64,000 nt of DNA from an uncultured Tenacibaculum sp. Its GTDB lineage: Bacteria > Bacteroidota > Bacteroidia > Flavobacteriales > Flavobacteriaceae. The stretch covers positions 90,352-154,351 of the forward strand of contig CANMCD010000011.1 of assembly GCA_947496185.1 (NCBI GenBank). The letters are read 5' to 3'. A model generated the notes under the pieces. The model was not told the DNA's origin. It saw only the letters and a program-made list of their open reading frames with translations, and did not search any database. The translations under genes and the position numbers were made by a program. Shown piece after piece: positions 42,356-50,469 of the stretch (its first letter is position 1; each line of letters begins with the position of its first letter).

Positions 42356-44860
42356 ATGAAGTACAGATTTGTTTTTCTCCTACTTTTAATGCTGTCGGCA
42401 TCTTTACTTTCTGCACAAGAGAAAAAAATTTCTGTAAGGGATTATCTTACTGTTTTAGAAAAAAAATATTCAGTTAAATTTTCATACAATGATTACTTAC
42501 TTGATGGTAAGTACGTTGACAGTTTACTTCATAAAAAGAGTTTAGCAGGCAATTTGAAAAAAATATGCGATTACTTTTCTTTTGATACCATAAAAATTAA
42601 TGATAGATATTATATCCTAGCAGAAAAGAAAATAACACTAAAAGTGTATGTATATGATAAAGATGATCAGAAACCAATTGAAGGGGTAAAGGTCACCTTA
42701 TTAGGTAAAGCAAGAAGTGTTTTGACAAGAAGAAAAGGAAAGTTTAGGTTAAAAAATATAAGTAAGTTTGATACGATTCGGTTCTCTTCGTTAGGCTATA
42801 AAGATAGTAACGTTACGGTTAAGAATTTATTAAAAGTAAAAAAGATTTATTTAGAAAAAGCGACGAATATATTAAAGGAGGTAAAGGTAAACGCTAAAAA
42901 GAAAAATATTTATATTCACAAGAATAAGGGAGCAGCCATAAGGTTAAAAGTTACTCGTAACGAAGATATGTATGATATCTTTGGTAACATTCAGTCATTT
43001 TCGGGAATTTCTAATCCTTATGATAATAACGGAGAGGTTTTCATAAGAGGGGGAAAACCTTATCAAAACTTGGTGTTATTTAACGGTATACGGGTTTATA
43101 AAACTTCTGTTTTTTTTGGAGCTGTTAGTGCTTTAAATCCCTTTATGTGTAATAATGTAAATATCCTAAAATCCAGTACAGGAGCAAAATATGGTAATAA
43201 CATTTCTGGTGTATTAAATATTACGACTAAAAATACTATCCCCGAAAATATAAATGGAATTATAAGTGCAGATTTTTTGAATTACAATACCTTATTGAAT
43301 TTACCCGTATCAAGAAAGATTGGCGTAACAGTTTCACTTAGAAAATCATATGGTTTTCAGACGCTTTTTTTTAAAAAAACTGTTGATAAAACCTTTCAAA
43401 ACTCTTTTGTTAACTTTTTTGAAGACATAAAAAACTTAGACGGAAATTATGATAATTTGGACTTATCATTTTTTGATTATGCAACAAAAACCACCTACAA
43501 GTTAGCAAAAAAAAGTTATATTACATTTAAGTCATTTAACTTTAAAAATAGGTTCAATTATGAGGCAAAAATTGTACAACCAGATAGTGTAAAACAAAAT
43601 TTTAATGTAAAGTTAAACAATGAAAATTATGGAGTGGGTATAAGTTGGAGACAGACGATAAATGACCGAAACTATGTTAAGTCTGATTTTTATTCATCAT
43701 CTCATAGAAGATCAGATAAATACTTTCACAAGAATGACTATTTCACATTTGACATATCTGGAGAATATTTTATAGAGGATATTGGGGTTAAAACACTTTT
43801 TAAAAGTGTTAATAATGATAAGACTTCCTCTTTAATCACTGGATATGAGTTTTTGCTTCAGAAGCTAAATAATGAGCTGTCTTCGGATTTAATGATTGAT
43901 TCAATAACAAGAAGCTACACCCATACAATTTTTTTAAACCGTAAAATTTCATTAAATAAAAATATGATAGGTAACATAGGTGTTAGGGCAAATTATAATT
44001 CTTTATTTCGTAAGTTAGATATTTTCCCAAGGTTATTTTTTAAAAAACAACTTTTTCCTAAAGTATCTATAAATACTGGCTTTGAAATAAAACAACAAAA
44101 CCTTAATTATCCTATTGACTTGATAAATGAGTATCCATTTTTAAATTATAATACCTGGGTGCTTAATAAACAGGTTGCTAGAATGAAAAATATTCAGTAT
44201 AATTTTGGGGTTACATTTGAAGATAAAAAAACTAGTTTAAATGTAGAGTTTTATCATAAAAACATTTCTGGTGCATTGATAAATTCTCAGGGGCTTACTC
44301 CTGAAGAGAGAAAGGAGTTGTTTTTTGAAGGAAAATCCATAGTTAAAGGATTAGATGTATCGCTTATTAAAAATATTACGACCAATTATAGCACCAATTT
44401 GAATTATAGTTTCGGAGAAGCTAGTTATGAATTTGATGAATTAAATAATGGAAATCCCTTTCCTTCTGATATTGATGTGACTAATAACTTAAGTTGGGTA
44501 CATAGCTTTACGTTTAATAAACTAAATTTTTCGTTATCATGGCTGTTTAGAACGGGGTTACCCTATTCCAAAATAAAATATAAAAAGACACTTGAACCAA
44601 GAGCTGATAGTAACTGGAATTCGGAAAGGTTACCAAATTACCATCGATTAGATTTATCAGGAAATTATTCTTTTTTTTATGATAAAAATATACGATTTTC
44701 GATTGGGATGTCCTTGCGTAATTTGTTAGACAATGTTATACTAATTAAACGCTCGAATACACATGTATTTAATAGTAATAATGAGTTAGAACAAAAGTAT
44801 CTTGATTACTTTTCTCAATCGTTTACGCCAAATGTTTCCTTAAAGTTAGAATTGCTATAG
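42356..44860 (+). CDS. TonB-dependent receptor with an N-terminal STN domain
   Basis: An 834-residue receptor: signal peptide (MKYRFVFLLLLMLSASLLSAQ), a secretin/TonB short N-terminal domain (about 22-95, SVRDYLTVLEKKYSVKFSYN), a carboxypeptidase-like domain (about 97-170), a plug (about 195-310, with GEVFIRGGKPYQNLVLFNG and GAKYGNNISGVLNI) and a barrel with the outer-membrane ending NVSLKLELL. STN domains in FecA-type transducers pass a signal to an anti-sigma factor, but no sigma/anti-sigma pair lies next to this gene. Cargo unknown. The start is ATG 42356; TTG 42353 immediately before is ignored. Confidence 0.87.
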   Translation: MKYRFVFLLLLMLSASLLSAQEKKISVRDYLTVLEKKYSVKFSYNDYLLDGKYVDSLLHKKSLAGNLKKICDYFSFDTIKINDRYYILAEKKITLKVYVYDKDDQKPIEGVKVTLLGKARSVLTRRKGKFRLKNISKFDTIRFSSLGYKDSNVTVKNLLKVKKIYLEKATNILKEVKVNAKKKNIYIHKNKGAAIRLKVTRNEDMYDIFGNIQSFSGISNPYDNNGEVFIRGGKPYQNLVLFNGIRVYKTSVFFGAVSALNPFMCNNVNILKSSTGAKYGNNISGVLNITTKNTIPENINGIISADFLNYNTLLNLPVSRKIGVTVSLRKSYGFQTLFFKKTVDKTFQNSFVNFFEDIKNLDGNYDNLDLSFFDYATKTTYKLAKKSYITFKSFNFKNRFNYEAKIVQPDSVKQNFNVKLNNENYGVGISWRQTINDRNYVKSDFYSSSHRRSDKYFHKNDYFTFDISGEYFIEDIGVKTLFKSVNNDKTSSLITGYEFLLQKLNNELSSDLMIDSITRSYTHTIFLNRKISLNKNMIGNIGVRANYNSLFRKLDIFPRLFFKKQLFPKVSINTGFEIKQQNLNYPIDLINEYPFLNYNTWVLNKQVARMKNIQYNFGVTFEDKKTSLNVEFYHKNISGALINSQGLTPEERKELFFEGKSIVKGLDVSLIKNITTNYSTNLNYSFGEASYEFDELNNGNPFPSDIDVTNNLSWVHSFTFNKLNFSLSWLFRTGLPYSKIKYKKTLEPRADSNWNSERLPNYHRLDLSGNYSFFYDKNIRFSIGMSLRNLLDNVILIKRSNTHVFNSNNELEQKYLDYFSQSFTPNVSLKLELL

Positions 44861-44872
44861 TGTTTATTTATA

Positions 44873-44914
44873 GTTAGATATGTTTTTTATAAGCTTAATC
44901 TAACTTACTTTTTT
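44873..44914 (+). terminator. Terminator of the STN-type receptor gene
   Basis: GTTAGAT (44873-44879) pairs with ATCTAAC (44898-44904), followed by TTACTTTTTT. It lies 12 bp after the receptor stop and before the convergent P450 gene. Confidence 0.65.
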
Positions 44915-44950
44915 CTAGTATAAAAATTAATTAAAAATATATATTCTAAA

Positions 44951-46369
44951 TTAAGGTGTCACTTTTTCTAATTTTATATATAAATTTTCAGGATAGACAA
45001 TAAATGCATGTTTTTCATGAATTTTATTAACTGGGGTTTCTAGTAGAAAGTTATAATGTTTACATAAAATGGAAATAATAGTTACCATTTCGGAAATTGC
45101 TAAGTTTTTACCAGGGCAAAGTCGTGAACCACCACCGAAAGCTTTTACTACTTGTGGACTATGAACTTTATGTATTGGACACTTGGTATTAAGCCACCTT
45201 TCAGGAATGAATTTAGAAGCCTCAGAAAAATATTTTTCTTCTCTTTGTGCATATCGATTAAGTAATATAAAACAGGTACCTTTAGCAATAGTTAAACCAT
45301 TGACTGTACAATCTTCATTTGATTCTACTATTTGTTGGGTTGTGGTTGGGTGAAGCCTAAGAGTTTCTTGTATTACAGCATTCGTATAGGTTAAATTTTG
45401 ATATTCTTTGAAAGTGTTAGGGCAAGAATAATTCTTGTATACTTGATAAGCCTCGTTTCTTATTTTAGTTACTACAGAAGGGTGTTGACATAAATAATAA
45501 ATAATCCATGCTAAAGAACTAGAAGTCGAATCTTCTCCAGCCATAAGCATTGTGAATATATTACCGTAAACCTCTTTATCATTAAACTCACCTTCAGAGT
45601 TTTCAATTAGTAAAGCTTCTAAAAAATTAGACGGCTGTTTTTGTTTTTGAAAATTATTTTTTAACGTTTTTTTAGTATGATTAATAAAATCATAAATGAT
45701 ATGTTCTATTGATTTTAGTGATTCATCTAACTGTTTATCTTTTTTACTCTTGTACCATTTCCATAAAGGGATAGGAGAAACATTACGTTTATTCAGCATT
45801 ATGAATATTTGTTCTAAGTGTTCTTGAAAAATAGCATTATGTCCCTCAATAGTATTTGTTTCATAGCCAAAAGCAATGGCTGTAGTTACATCTACTGTAA
45901 AAAGCATAAATTCTTTTTGAATGTCAATAGTTGTGCCTTGTATTGCGTAAGCATCTAATTTATCTAGTAGTTTTTCAGATTTTTTTAATACCGTTTTATA
46001 ATACTGTTTAACTTTTTTTAGACTCAATGATTCTGTAGTTAATTTTCTATGACGTTTCCAGTCTTCACCCTCAGCATTAAAAACTCCAAAAATTCCTATT
46101 TCTTGAAGTACACTATCTATTTTGGGTAAACGTTTAAATTTTTCTGGACGTAATTTTAGAATTTGATTATTTAATTCATGTATTGCTGAAACAATAAATT
46201 TTTTGCCAAATAAATTAACACTATATAACTCACCACATTCTTTTACTGATTGTTCTAGGAATAAATGCTTAGCGGATGATTTAAATTGAGGGTAATGCCC
46301 TAATATTAAATGACCTTTAGGAGAGGGGAGCTCCTTTAGGTTAATTTGTGTTAAATCGATTATTGACAT
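44951..46369 (-). CDS. Cytochrome P450
   Basis: A 472-residue soluble P450 monooxygenase. The haem-ligand loop reads FGGGSRLCPGKNLA with Cys near 418, the ExxR pair is ETLRLHP near 334, the I-helix oxygen-activation motif is MAGEDSTSSS near 275, and the PERW segment is F-I-PERW near 390. The sequence resembles the CYP4/CYP102-type group that often hydroxylates fatty acids, but no reductase domain is fused and no ferredoxin partner is near, so redox partner and substrate are open. No N-terminal membrane anchor. A perfect 34-bp palindrome overlaps its promoter, suggesting tight control. Confidence 0.95.
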   Translation of the reverse strand: MSIIDLTQINLKELPSPKGHLILGHYPQFKSSAKHLFLEQSVKECGELYSVNLFGKKFIVSAIHELNNQILKLRPEKFKRLPKIDSVLQEIGIFGVFNAEGEDWKRHRKLTTESLSLKKVKQYYKTVLKKSEKLLDKLDAYAIQGTTIDIQKEFMLFTVDVTTAIAFGYETNTIEGHNAIFQEHLEQIFIMLNKRNVSPIPLWKWYKSKKDKQLDESLKSIEHIIYDFINHTKKTLKNNFQKQKQPSNFLEALLIENSEGEFNDKEVYGNIFTMLMAGEDSTSSSLAWIIYYLCQHPSVVTKIRNEAYQVYKNYSCPNTFKEYQNLTYTNAVIQETLRLHPTTTQQIVESNEDCTVNGLTIAKGTCFILLNRYAQREEKYFSEASKFIPERWLNTKCPIHKVHSPQVVKAFGGGSRLCPGKNLAISEMVTIISILCKHYNFLLETPVNKIHEKHAFIVYPENLYIKLEKVTP

Positions 46370-46386
46370 GATAAATAATCTGAGAA

Positions 46387-46394
46387 CAAAAATA
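46387..46394 (-). promoter_or_regulatory. -7 box of the P450 promoter (TATTTTTG)
   Basis: The minus strand reads TATTTTTG 17 bp before the P450 ATG. The palindrome at 46391-46424 overlaps this box and fills the spacer where a -33 element would be. Confidence 0.65.
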
Positions 46395-46424
46395 CTTCTT
46401 CTTCTGATCAGAAGAAGAAGTATT
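46391..46424. promoter_or_regulatory. Perfect 34-bp palindrome, probable operator of the P450 gene
   Basis: Half-site AATACTTCTTCTTCTGA meets its exact reverse complement with no spacer (centre GA/TC at 46407-46408). It covers the promoter spacer and part of the -7 box of the P450 gene and lies 46 bp upstream of the divergent promoter of 46505-46813. A dimeric repressor site is the simplest reading. It is unlikely to be a terminator, since no gene reads into it. A second palindrome, TTGATCAA, adjoins at 46423-46430. Confidence 0.7.
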
Positions 46425-46468
46425 GATCAATTTTTATAAACGTATTATTTAGATAGTATAAATAATCA

Positions 46469-46500
46469 TTTGTTTACTTATTCACTTTTATATACTTTTG
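46469..46500 (+). promoter_or_regulatory. Promoter of the 102-residue membrane protein gene
   Basis: TTTG (46469-46472), 20 nt, TACTTTTG (46493-46500). The box ends 4 bp before ATG 46505, so the transcript should be leaderless. Confidence 0.7.
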
Positions 46501-46504
46501 CCGA

Positions 46505-46813
46505 ATGGAAAAATTAAAACAGCGTTGGGGTATTAATAGTACATGGGATGTAGTTGCTATTCTAATTGTTTTTGCGATAAACGGTTCTTTTGCAGCGTGG
46601 GTTGCAAAGCCTATCACTTTTTATTTAGGGTTATCACCTGAAACAATGTCAGTATGGGTATATTGGATTTCGCGTATTTTGTTAATTTTTCCTATTTATC
46701 AAACAACATTACCAATTATCGGGTGGTTATTTGGTCAATTTAATTTCTTTTGGGAGTTTGAAAAGAAATTTTTAAGTAGGTTAGGACTAAGTTTTTTGTT
46801 TAATAAAAGATAA
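46505..46813 (+). CDS. Small membrane protein (DUF6787-like)
   Basis: A 102-residue protein with helices at about 17-35 (VVAILIVFAINGSFAAWVA) and 52-75 (YWISRILLIFPIYQTTLPII) and a conserved-looking aromatic ending (GQFNFFWEFEKKFLSRLG). The opening MEKLKQRWGINSTWDV matches what I recall of a widespread Bacteroidota family of small membrane proteins, tentatively DUF6787. Function unknown. Its strong promoter abuts the start codon. Divergent from the P450 and convergent with rnz. Confidence 0.8.
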   Translation: MEKLKQRWGINSTWDVVAILIVFAINGSFAAWVAKPITFYLGLSPETMSVWVYWISRILLIFPIYQTTLPIIGWLFGQFNFFWEFEKKFLSRLGLSFLFNKR

Positions 46814-46846
46814 CTAACTTATATTATTTGCATACCTTTTGGAAGT

Positions 46847-47788
46847 TTAATTGAGTATTTCGTATGGAAAAGAATCGATAGAATACCGTTTACCAACTTC
46901 TGCTAACTCAACATTTTTAAAGACAGATTCTGCTTCTTTTTTGAAATCTGAAATATCATTATACCTACTAGAGTAGTGACCAATGATCAATTTACCTGCT
47001 CGGGCTAAATTGGCTATTGAAGCAGCTTGTTCAGCGGTAGAATGTTTTGTCTTATCACACAAATCTTCTCGGTCTTTCAAAAAAGTTGCCTCATGATAAA
47101 GTAGGTCAACGTTTTTTATAATAGGTACGATATCAGGCTTGTAGGAAGTATCGCTACAATAGGCAAAGCTTTTAGGTTTTTCGGGGTCGAGTGTTAATTC
47201 CTTATTAGGTATTATTTCACCTGAAGGAAGTACAAAGTCCTTTCCTGCTTTTAGATTGTGGTAATCACAAATTTCTATTTCCTTATAACGTTTGATGGTG
47301 TTGATGTCCAGCTTTCTGTCTTTAGGCTTTTCTGTAAATAAAAAACCGTTAGTATAAACACGATGATCTAAAGGAATTGTCTTTACGATTACCTTAGTGT
47401 CTTCAAAAATAACCTCGCTTTTTTTGGAATCTAATTCATGAAAGATAAGGTTAAATCTTGTCCAAGATTTTGATAATTTTAATTGTAGGATGGTAACTTC
47501 TTTTATGCCTTTTGGTCCATAGATATGCAAGTCTTTTTCACGATTTAAGATACCAAAAGTAGATATAAGACCAATTAAGCCAAAGAAATGATCCCCGTGA
47601 AGGTGTGAGATAAAAATACGGTCAATCTTAGAGAAGCCAATTTTGTACTTTCTCATTTGTCTTTGTGTTCCTTCTCCACAATCAATTAAGAAAAACCTAC
47701 TATTTATTTCAAGATACTGAGAAGAAGGATAAGCATTTTTACGAGGTGTAGCAGAGTGACATCCTAAAATTGTAATATTTAGACTCAT
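46847..47788 (-). CDS. rnz: Ribonuclease Z
   Basis: Zinc-dependent endonuclease of the metallo-beta-lactamase fold that trims the 3' ends of tRNA precursors. The zinc motif SHLHGDHFFGL lies near residue 61, preceded by LIDCGEGTQRQM; downstream ligands are in YCSDTSYKPD (about 210), YHEATF (about 233) and GHYSSRY (about 270). Length 313 is standard for the long-armed bacterial form. It is the last gene of a minus-strand string pyrR-pyrB-x-y-rnz and overlaps the preceding gene by 4 bp (ATGA). Confidence 0.96.
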   Translation of the reverse strand: MSLNITILGCHSATPRKNAYPSSQYLEINSRFFLIDCGEGTQRQMRKYKIGFSKIDRIFISHLHGDHFFGLIGLISTFGILNREKDLHIYGPKGIKEVTILQLKLSKSWTRFNLIFHELDSKKSEVIFEDTKVIVKTIPLDHRVYTNGFLFTEKPKDRKLDINTIKRYKEIEICDYHNLKAGKDFVLPSGEIIPNKELTLDPEKPKSFAYCSDTSYKPDIVPIIKNVDLLYHEATFLKDREDLCDKTKHSTAEQAASIANLARAGKLIIGHYSSRYNDISDFKKEAESVFKNVELAEVGKRYSIDSFPYEILN

Positions 47789-48168
47789 TTTCTATTTCTG
47801 TGGACAATCTTTCTGCAAACTTTACCTTTGCTTGTTACCAATGTTAAAAAGTAATACGGTGCATTTTTCTTTAGCTGATGACATTTGTCACTATTTAATT
47901 CAATAATTTTAATATCGTCATCGTCGCCGTCATCATAATCTTCATATTCATCATCTGAAAATTTTATTTTTTCAGTAAGAATGTCTACTGCAAGAACATT
48001 CTTAATGTTTATAATGACTTCTTCGTCATCCTCAAGTTCCTGAGAAAGATTTATTGTCGTGGAATATTCCCCACACCTAATAAGTATTTTTTCACTACTA
48101 TCCTCCTTTTGGGAGACCACTGATAATACTGAAAACAAACAGAAAATTAACAGTAATTTTTTTACCAT
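47785..48168 (-). CDS. Small secreted acidic protein of unknown function
   Basis: A 127-residue protein with a signal peptide (MVKKLLLIFCLFSVLSVVSQ), a central acidic stretch (SDDEYEDYDDGDDDDIK) and a C-terminal part with paired cysteines (DKCHQLK and KVCRKIVHRNRK) that could form a disulfide with Cys in IRCGEY. It overlaps rnz by 4 bp and follows the STAS-like gene by 38 bp, so it is translated within the pyr-rnz transcript. No family recognised. Confidence 0.75.
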   Translation of the reverse strand: MVKKLLLIFCLFSVLSVVSQKEDSSEKILIRCGEYSTTINLSQELEDDEEVIINIKNVLAVDILTEKIKFSDDEYEDYDDGDDDDIKIIELNSDKCHQLKKNAPYYFLTLVTSKGKVCRKIVHRNRK

Positions 48169-48206
48169 AAATGAACTAAATTAAAGGGTTTTAAAATTAC
48201 CTAGGG

Positions 48207-48539
48207 TTAAAAACCAAGGTCACGCTCTAAATTTTCGATATGTATAACATCAGCAGCTTCGATAAGTGTGGGAACTATATTTAAAGCTTCGGGAATGCTT
48301 TCAACGTTAATATCTTTAGAAAGAATCACAAAAGACATGCCAATTTGTCGATGAGATTCAGCGTAGTTCAAAAATACTAAAATATTTTCTAATGAAAAAT
48401 TATTTTCTGAGGAAATTTCTATAATTAAATGATTAGTCTTTAGTTCTTCATATTTTTTGTCGAATTCTTCAATGAAGCGGGTAAAAGATGTATCACTTGT
48501 TGATATTAAATTATAATGACTTTCTTTAACAATATCCAT
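48207..48539 (-). CDS. Unknown 110-residue protein with a STAS-like look
   Basis: A cytoplasmic protein of 110 residues whose alternating strands and helices (NHLIIEISSENNFSLENILVF, MSFVILSKDINVESIPEAL, IVPTLIEAADVIHIENLERD) resemble a STAS/anti-anti-sigma fold, without the conserved phospho-serine segment. It lies 6 bp after pyrB and before the secreted acidic protein. In flavobacteria a small gene of this size commonly sits between pyrB and rnz. Function unknown. Confidence 0.75.
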   Translation of the reverse strand: MDIVKESHYNLISTSDTSFTRFIEEFDKKYEELKTNHLIIEISSENNFSLENILVFLNYAESHRQIGMSFVILSKDINVESIPEALNIVPTLIEAADVIHIENLERDLGF

Positions 48540-48545
48540 TAAATT

Positions 48546-49478
48546 TTAACGTTTAATTTGTTGTGCCAATAAGTATATTACAGCCATTCTAACTGCTACT
48601 CCGTTCTCAACTTGGTTTAGTATGATAGATTGTTGACTGTCTGCTACATCACTGGTTAGCTCTACACCTCTATTTATAGGGCCAGGGTGCATAATGACAA
48701 TTTTTTTATTTAAATTGTCTAAGATTTCTTTATTAATGCCAAAAAGTTGTGTGTATTCTCTGGTTGAAGGGAAATATTTTATGGCCATTCGCTCGTGTTG
48801 TACACGTAATACATTGGCTACATCACACCATTCTAGTGCCTTTTTTAGATTGGTTTCTACTTCAACACCTAAGCTGTTTATGTGTTTTGGTATTAATGTA
48901 GTAGGGCCACAAACTTTTACTTTCGCTCCTTGTAGTTGTAGTGCAAAAATGTTTGATAAGGCTACTCTAGAATGTAGAATATCACCAACAATAACTATTT
49001 TTTTACCTTTTAAATCACTATTTAATGCTTCACGCATAGAAAAGCTATCCAGTAATGCTTGTGTTGGGTGTTCATGAGTGCCATCACCTGCATTAATGAT
49101 CTTAGTGTTTACGTGTTTTGATAAAAATATACCCGCTCCTACATTTGAATGTCTCATAATAACAATATCAACCTTCATTGATAAAATGTTATTAACAGTA
49201 TCTATTAAAGTTTCTCCTTTTTTTACAGAAGATTGACCTGCAGAGAAATTAATAACATCTGCGGACAACCTTTTTTCAGCCAATTCAAACGAAAGTTTTG
49301 TACGAGTACTATTTTCAAAAAATAAATTAGCAATGGTTATGTCTCGTAAAGAAGGGACTTTTTTAATAGGTCTATTTATGACTTCTTTAAAATGTGACGC
49401 AGTTTCAAAAATTAAATCTAAGTCATTTTTAGTAAGATATTTGATACCTAACAAATGTTCAACACTTAACTGCTTCAT
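48546..49478 (-). CDS. pyrB: Aspartate carbamoyltransferase, catalytic subunit
   Basis: Joins carbamoyl phosphate and aspartate in the second step of pyrimidine synthesis. The carbamoyl-phosphate site reads FFENSTRTKLSFE near residue 53, the 80s-loop block SSVKKGET near 82, GTHEHPTQALLD near 132 and the C-terminal MHPGPINRGVEL near 265. Length 310 is normal for the catalytic chain. No pyrI-type regulatory chain lies here. The preceding gene is pyrR, 40 bp upstream, in the same direction. Confidence 0.96.
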   Translation of the reverse strand: MKQLSVEHLLGIKYLTKNDLDLIFETASHFKEVINRPIKKVPSLRDITIANLFFENSTRTKLSFELAEKRLSADVINFSAGQSSVKKGETLIDTVNNILSMKVDIVIMRHSNVGAGIFLSKHVNTKIINAGDGTHEHPTQALLDSFSMREALNSDLKGKKIVIVGDILHSRVALSNIFALQLQGAKVKVCGPTTLIPKHINSLGVEVETNLKKALEWCDVANVLRVQHERMAIKYFPSTREYTQLFGINKEILDNLNKKIVIMHPGPINRGVELTSDVADSQQSIILNQVENGVAVRMAVIYLLAQQIKR

Positions 49479-49518
49479 TTTTATACTATAACTTTTTTAG
49501 TGTTTAAATTATTTTGTA

Positions 49519-50058
49519 TTATCTACTCTCAAGATATATGGTGTCTTCTCTGTGTGTTTCTTCCCAATGAACAACAACTTTCTCTTCGTTTATAGAGTCA
49601 ACTTGTCTTCCTCTATAGTTAGGTTGTATTGGTAGGTGACGGCTAAAGCGTCGATCAATTAAAACTAACAATTCAATGTTTGCGGGTCTTCCATAGGATT
49701 GAATTGCGGTTAGGGCAGATCGTACACTTCTTCCTGAGTACAATACATCATCAATAAAAACTACCTTTTTACCTTCAACTAAAAAATCAATTTTAGTCGT
49801 GGTTGCTTCTAAGGGTTCTTCTCTTCTTCTAAAATCATCTCTATAAAAAGTGATGTCTAGTAGACCGAGTTGTATATTTTTAATTTGATAATCATTCTCT
49901 AAAAGTTTCGCTAAACGATCAGCTAGATAGGATCCCCTTGGCTGAAGGCCAATCAAGACTGTATTTGAAAAATCGTCGTGATTTTCGATTAACTGACAAG
50001 CCAATCGATGCAGAATGATTTTAATTTCTTCGGAAGTAAGTAATGTTTTTCTGCTCAT
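49519..50058 (-). CDS. pyrR: Bifunctional pyr-operon regulator / uracil phosphoribosyltransferase
   Basis: A 179-residue member of the PyrR family. The PRPP-binding loop reads VVFIDDVLYSGRSVRSAL near residue 97, with LIGLQPRG near 41 and LLDITFYRDDF near 69, all typical. In Firmicutes PyrR binds pyr mRNA and has weak uracil phosphoribosyltransferase activity; the RNA role is not shown for Bacteroidota. ATG 50058 (MSRKTLL) is chosen over TTG 50070. It leads the pyrR-pyrB-x-y-rnz string. I saw no anti-terminator structure in the short leader. Confidence 0.94.
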   Translation of the reverse strand: MSRKTLLTSEEIKIILHRLACQLIENHDDFSNTVLIGLQPRGSYLADRLAKLLENDYQIKNIQLGLLDITFYRDDFRRREEPLEATTTKIDFLVEGKKVVFIDDVLYSGRSVRSALTAIQSYGRPANIELLVLIDRRFSRHLPIQPNYRGRQVDSINEEKVVVHWEETHREDTIYLESR

Positions 50059-50093
50059 TGTTGCTACCAAATTTGTTTGATAGTTTCAACGCC

Positions 50094-50101
50094 CAAAAGT
50101 A
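50094..50101 (-). promoter_or_regulatory. -7 box of the pyrR operon (TACTTTTG)
   Basis: The minus strand reads TACTTTTG 35 bp before ATG 50058, giving a leader of about 30 nt. That is too short for the classical PyrR attenuator. Confidence 0.6.
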
Positions 50102-50429
50102 AGGTAAAAAAAGACGTCAGCAAAATTTAACACTGATTAAGCATTAAAAAATATATTATCGAGTGATGTTCTTTATATTAATAAGTAAAGAATACAAATG
50201 TAACGTAGAAAAGTTATTGTGAAGAAAGATATAGGTTTTATTAATTTGTCAATCTTAATGGTGACATTTGAATGAGTAATTCATTTTTTATGAGAATTAT
50301 AAAAACATGTTAAGCTGTTGGAGTATATATAGTATTAGGGTGTTTTTAGTGTCTCTTAGGTATTGATTTTTAGTTGGAATTTTAAATCATTTATAACCAT
50401 TCAATAACTCAAGCTTTCTAAATAATGGC
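50102..50429. other. Intergenic region between pyrR and the SulP gene
   Basis: AT-rich divergent spacer of about 330 bp. No ORF, strong hairpin or repeat seen apart from the flanking promoter boxes. Confidence 0.5.
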
Positions 50430-50437
50430 TATCTTTG
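50430..50437 (+). promoter_or_regulatory. -7 box of the SulP gene (TATCTTTG)
   Basis: TATCTTTG followed by CC, 32 bp before ATG 50470. Leader about 27 nt. Confidence 0.6.
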
Positions 50438-50469
50438 CCAACTTTTAAATATAGTATAGCGGTAAAATT

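Noticed and set aside
50059-50093. PyrR-type attenuator in the pyrR leader.
   Set aside because: The predicted leader is about 30 nt and no antiterminator/terminator pair can be drawn.
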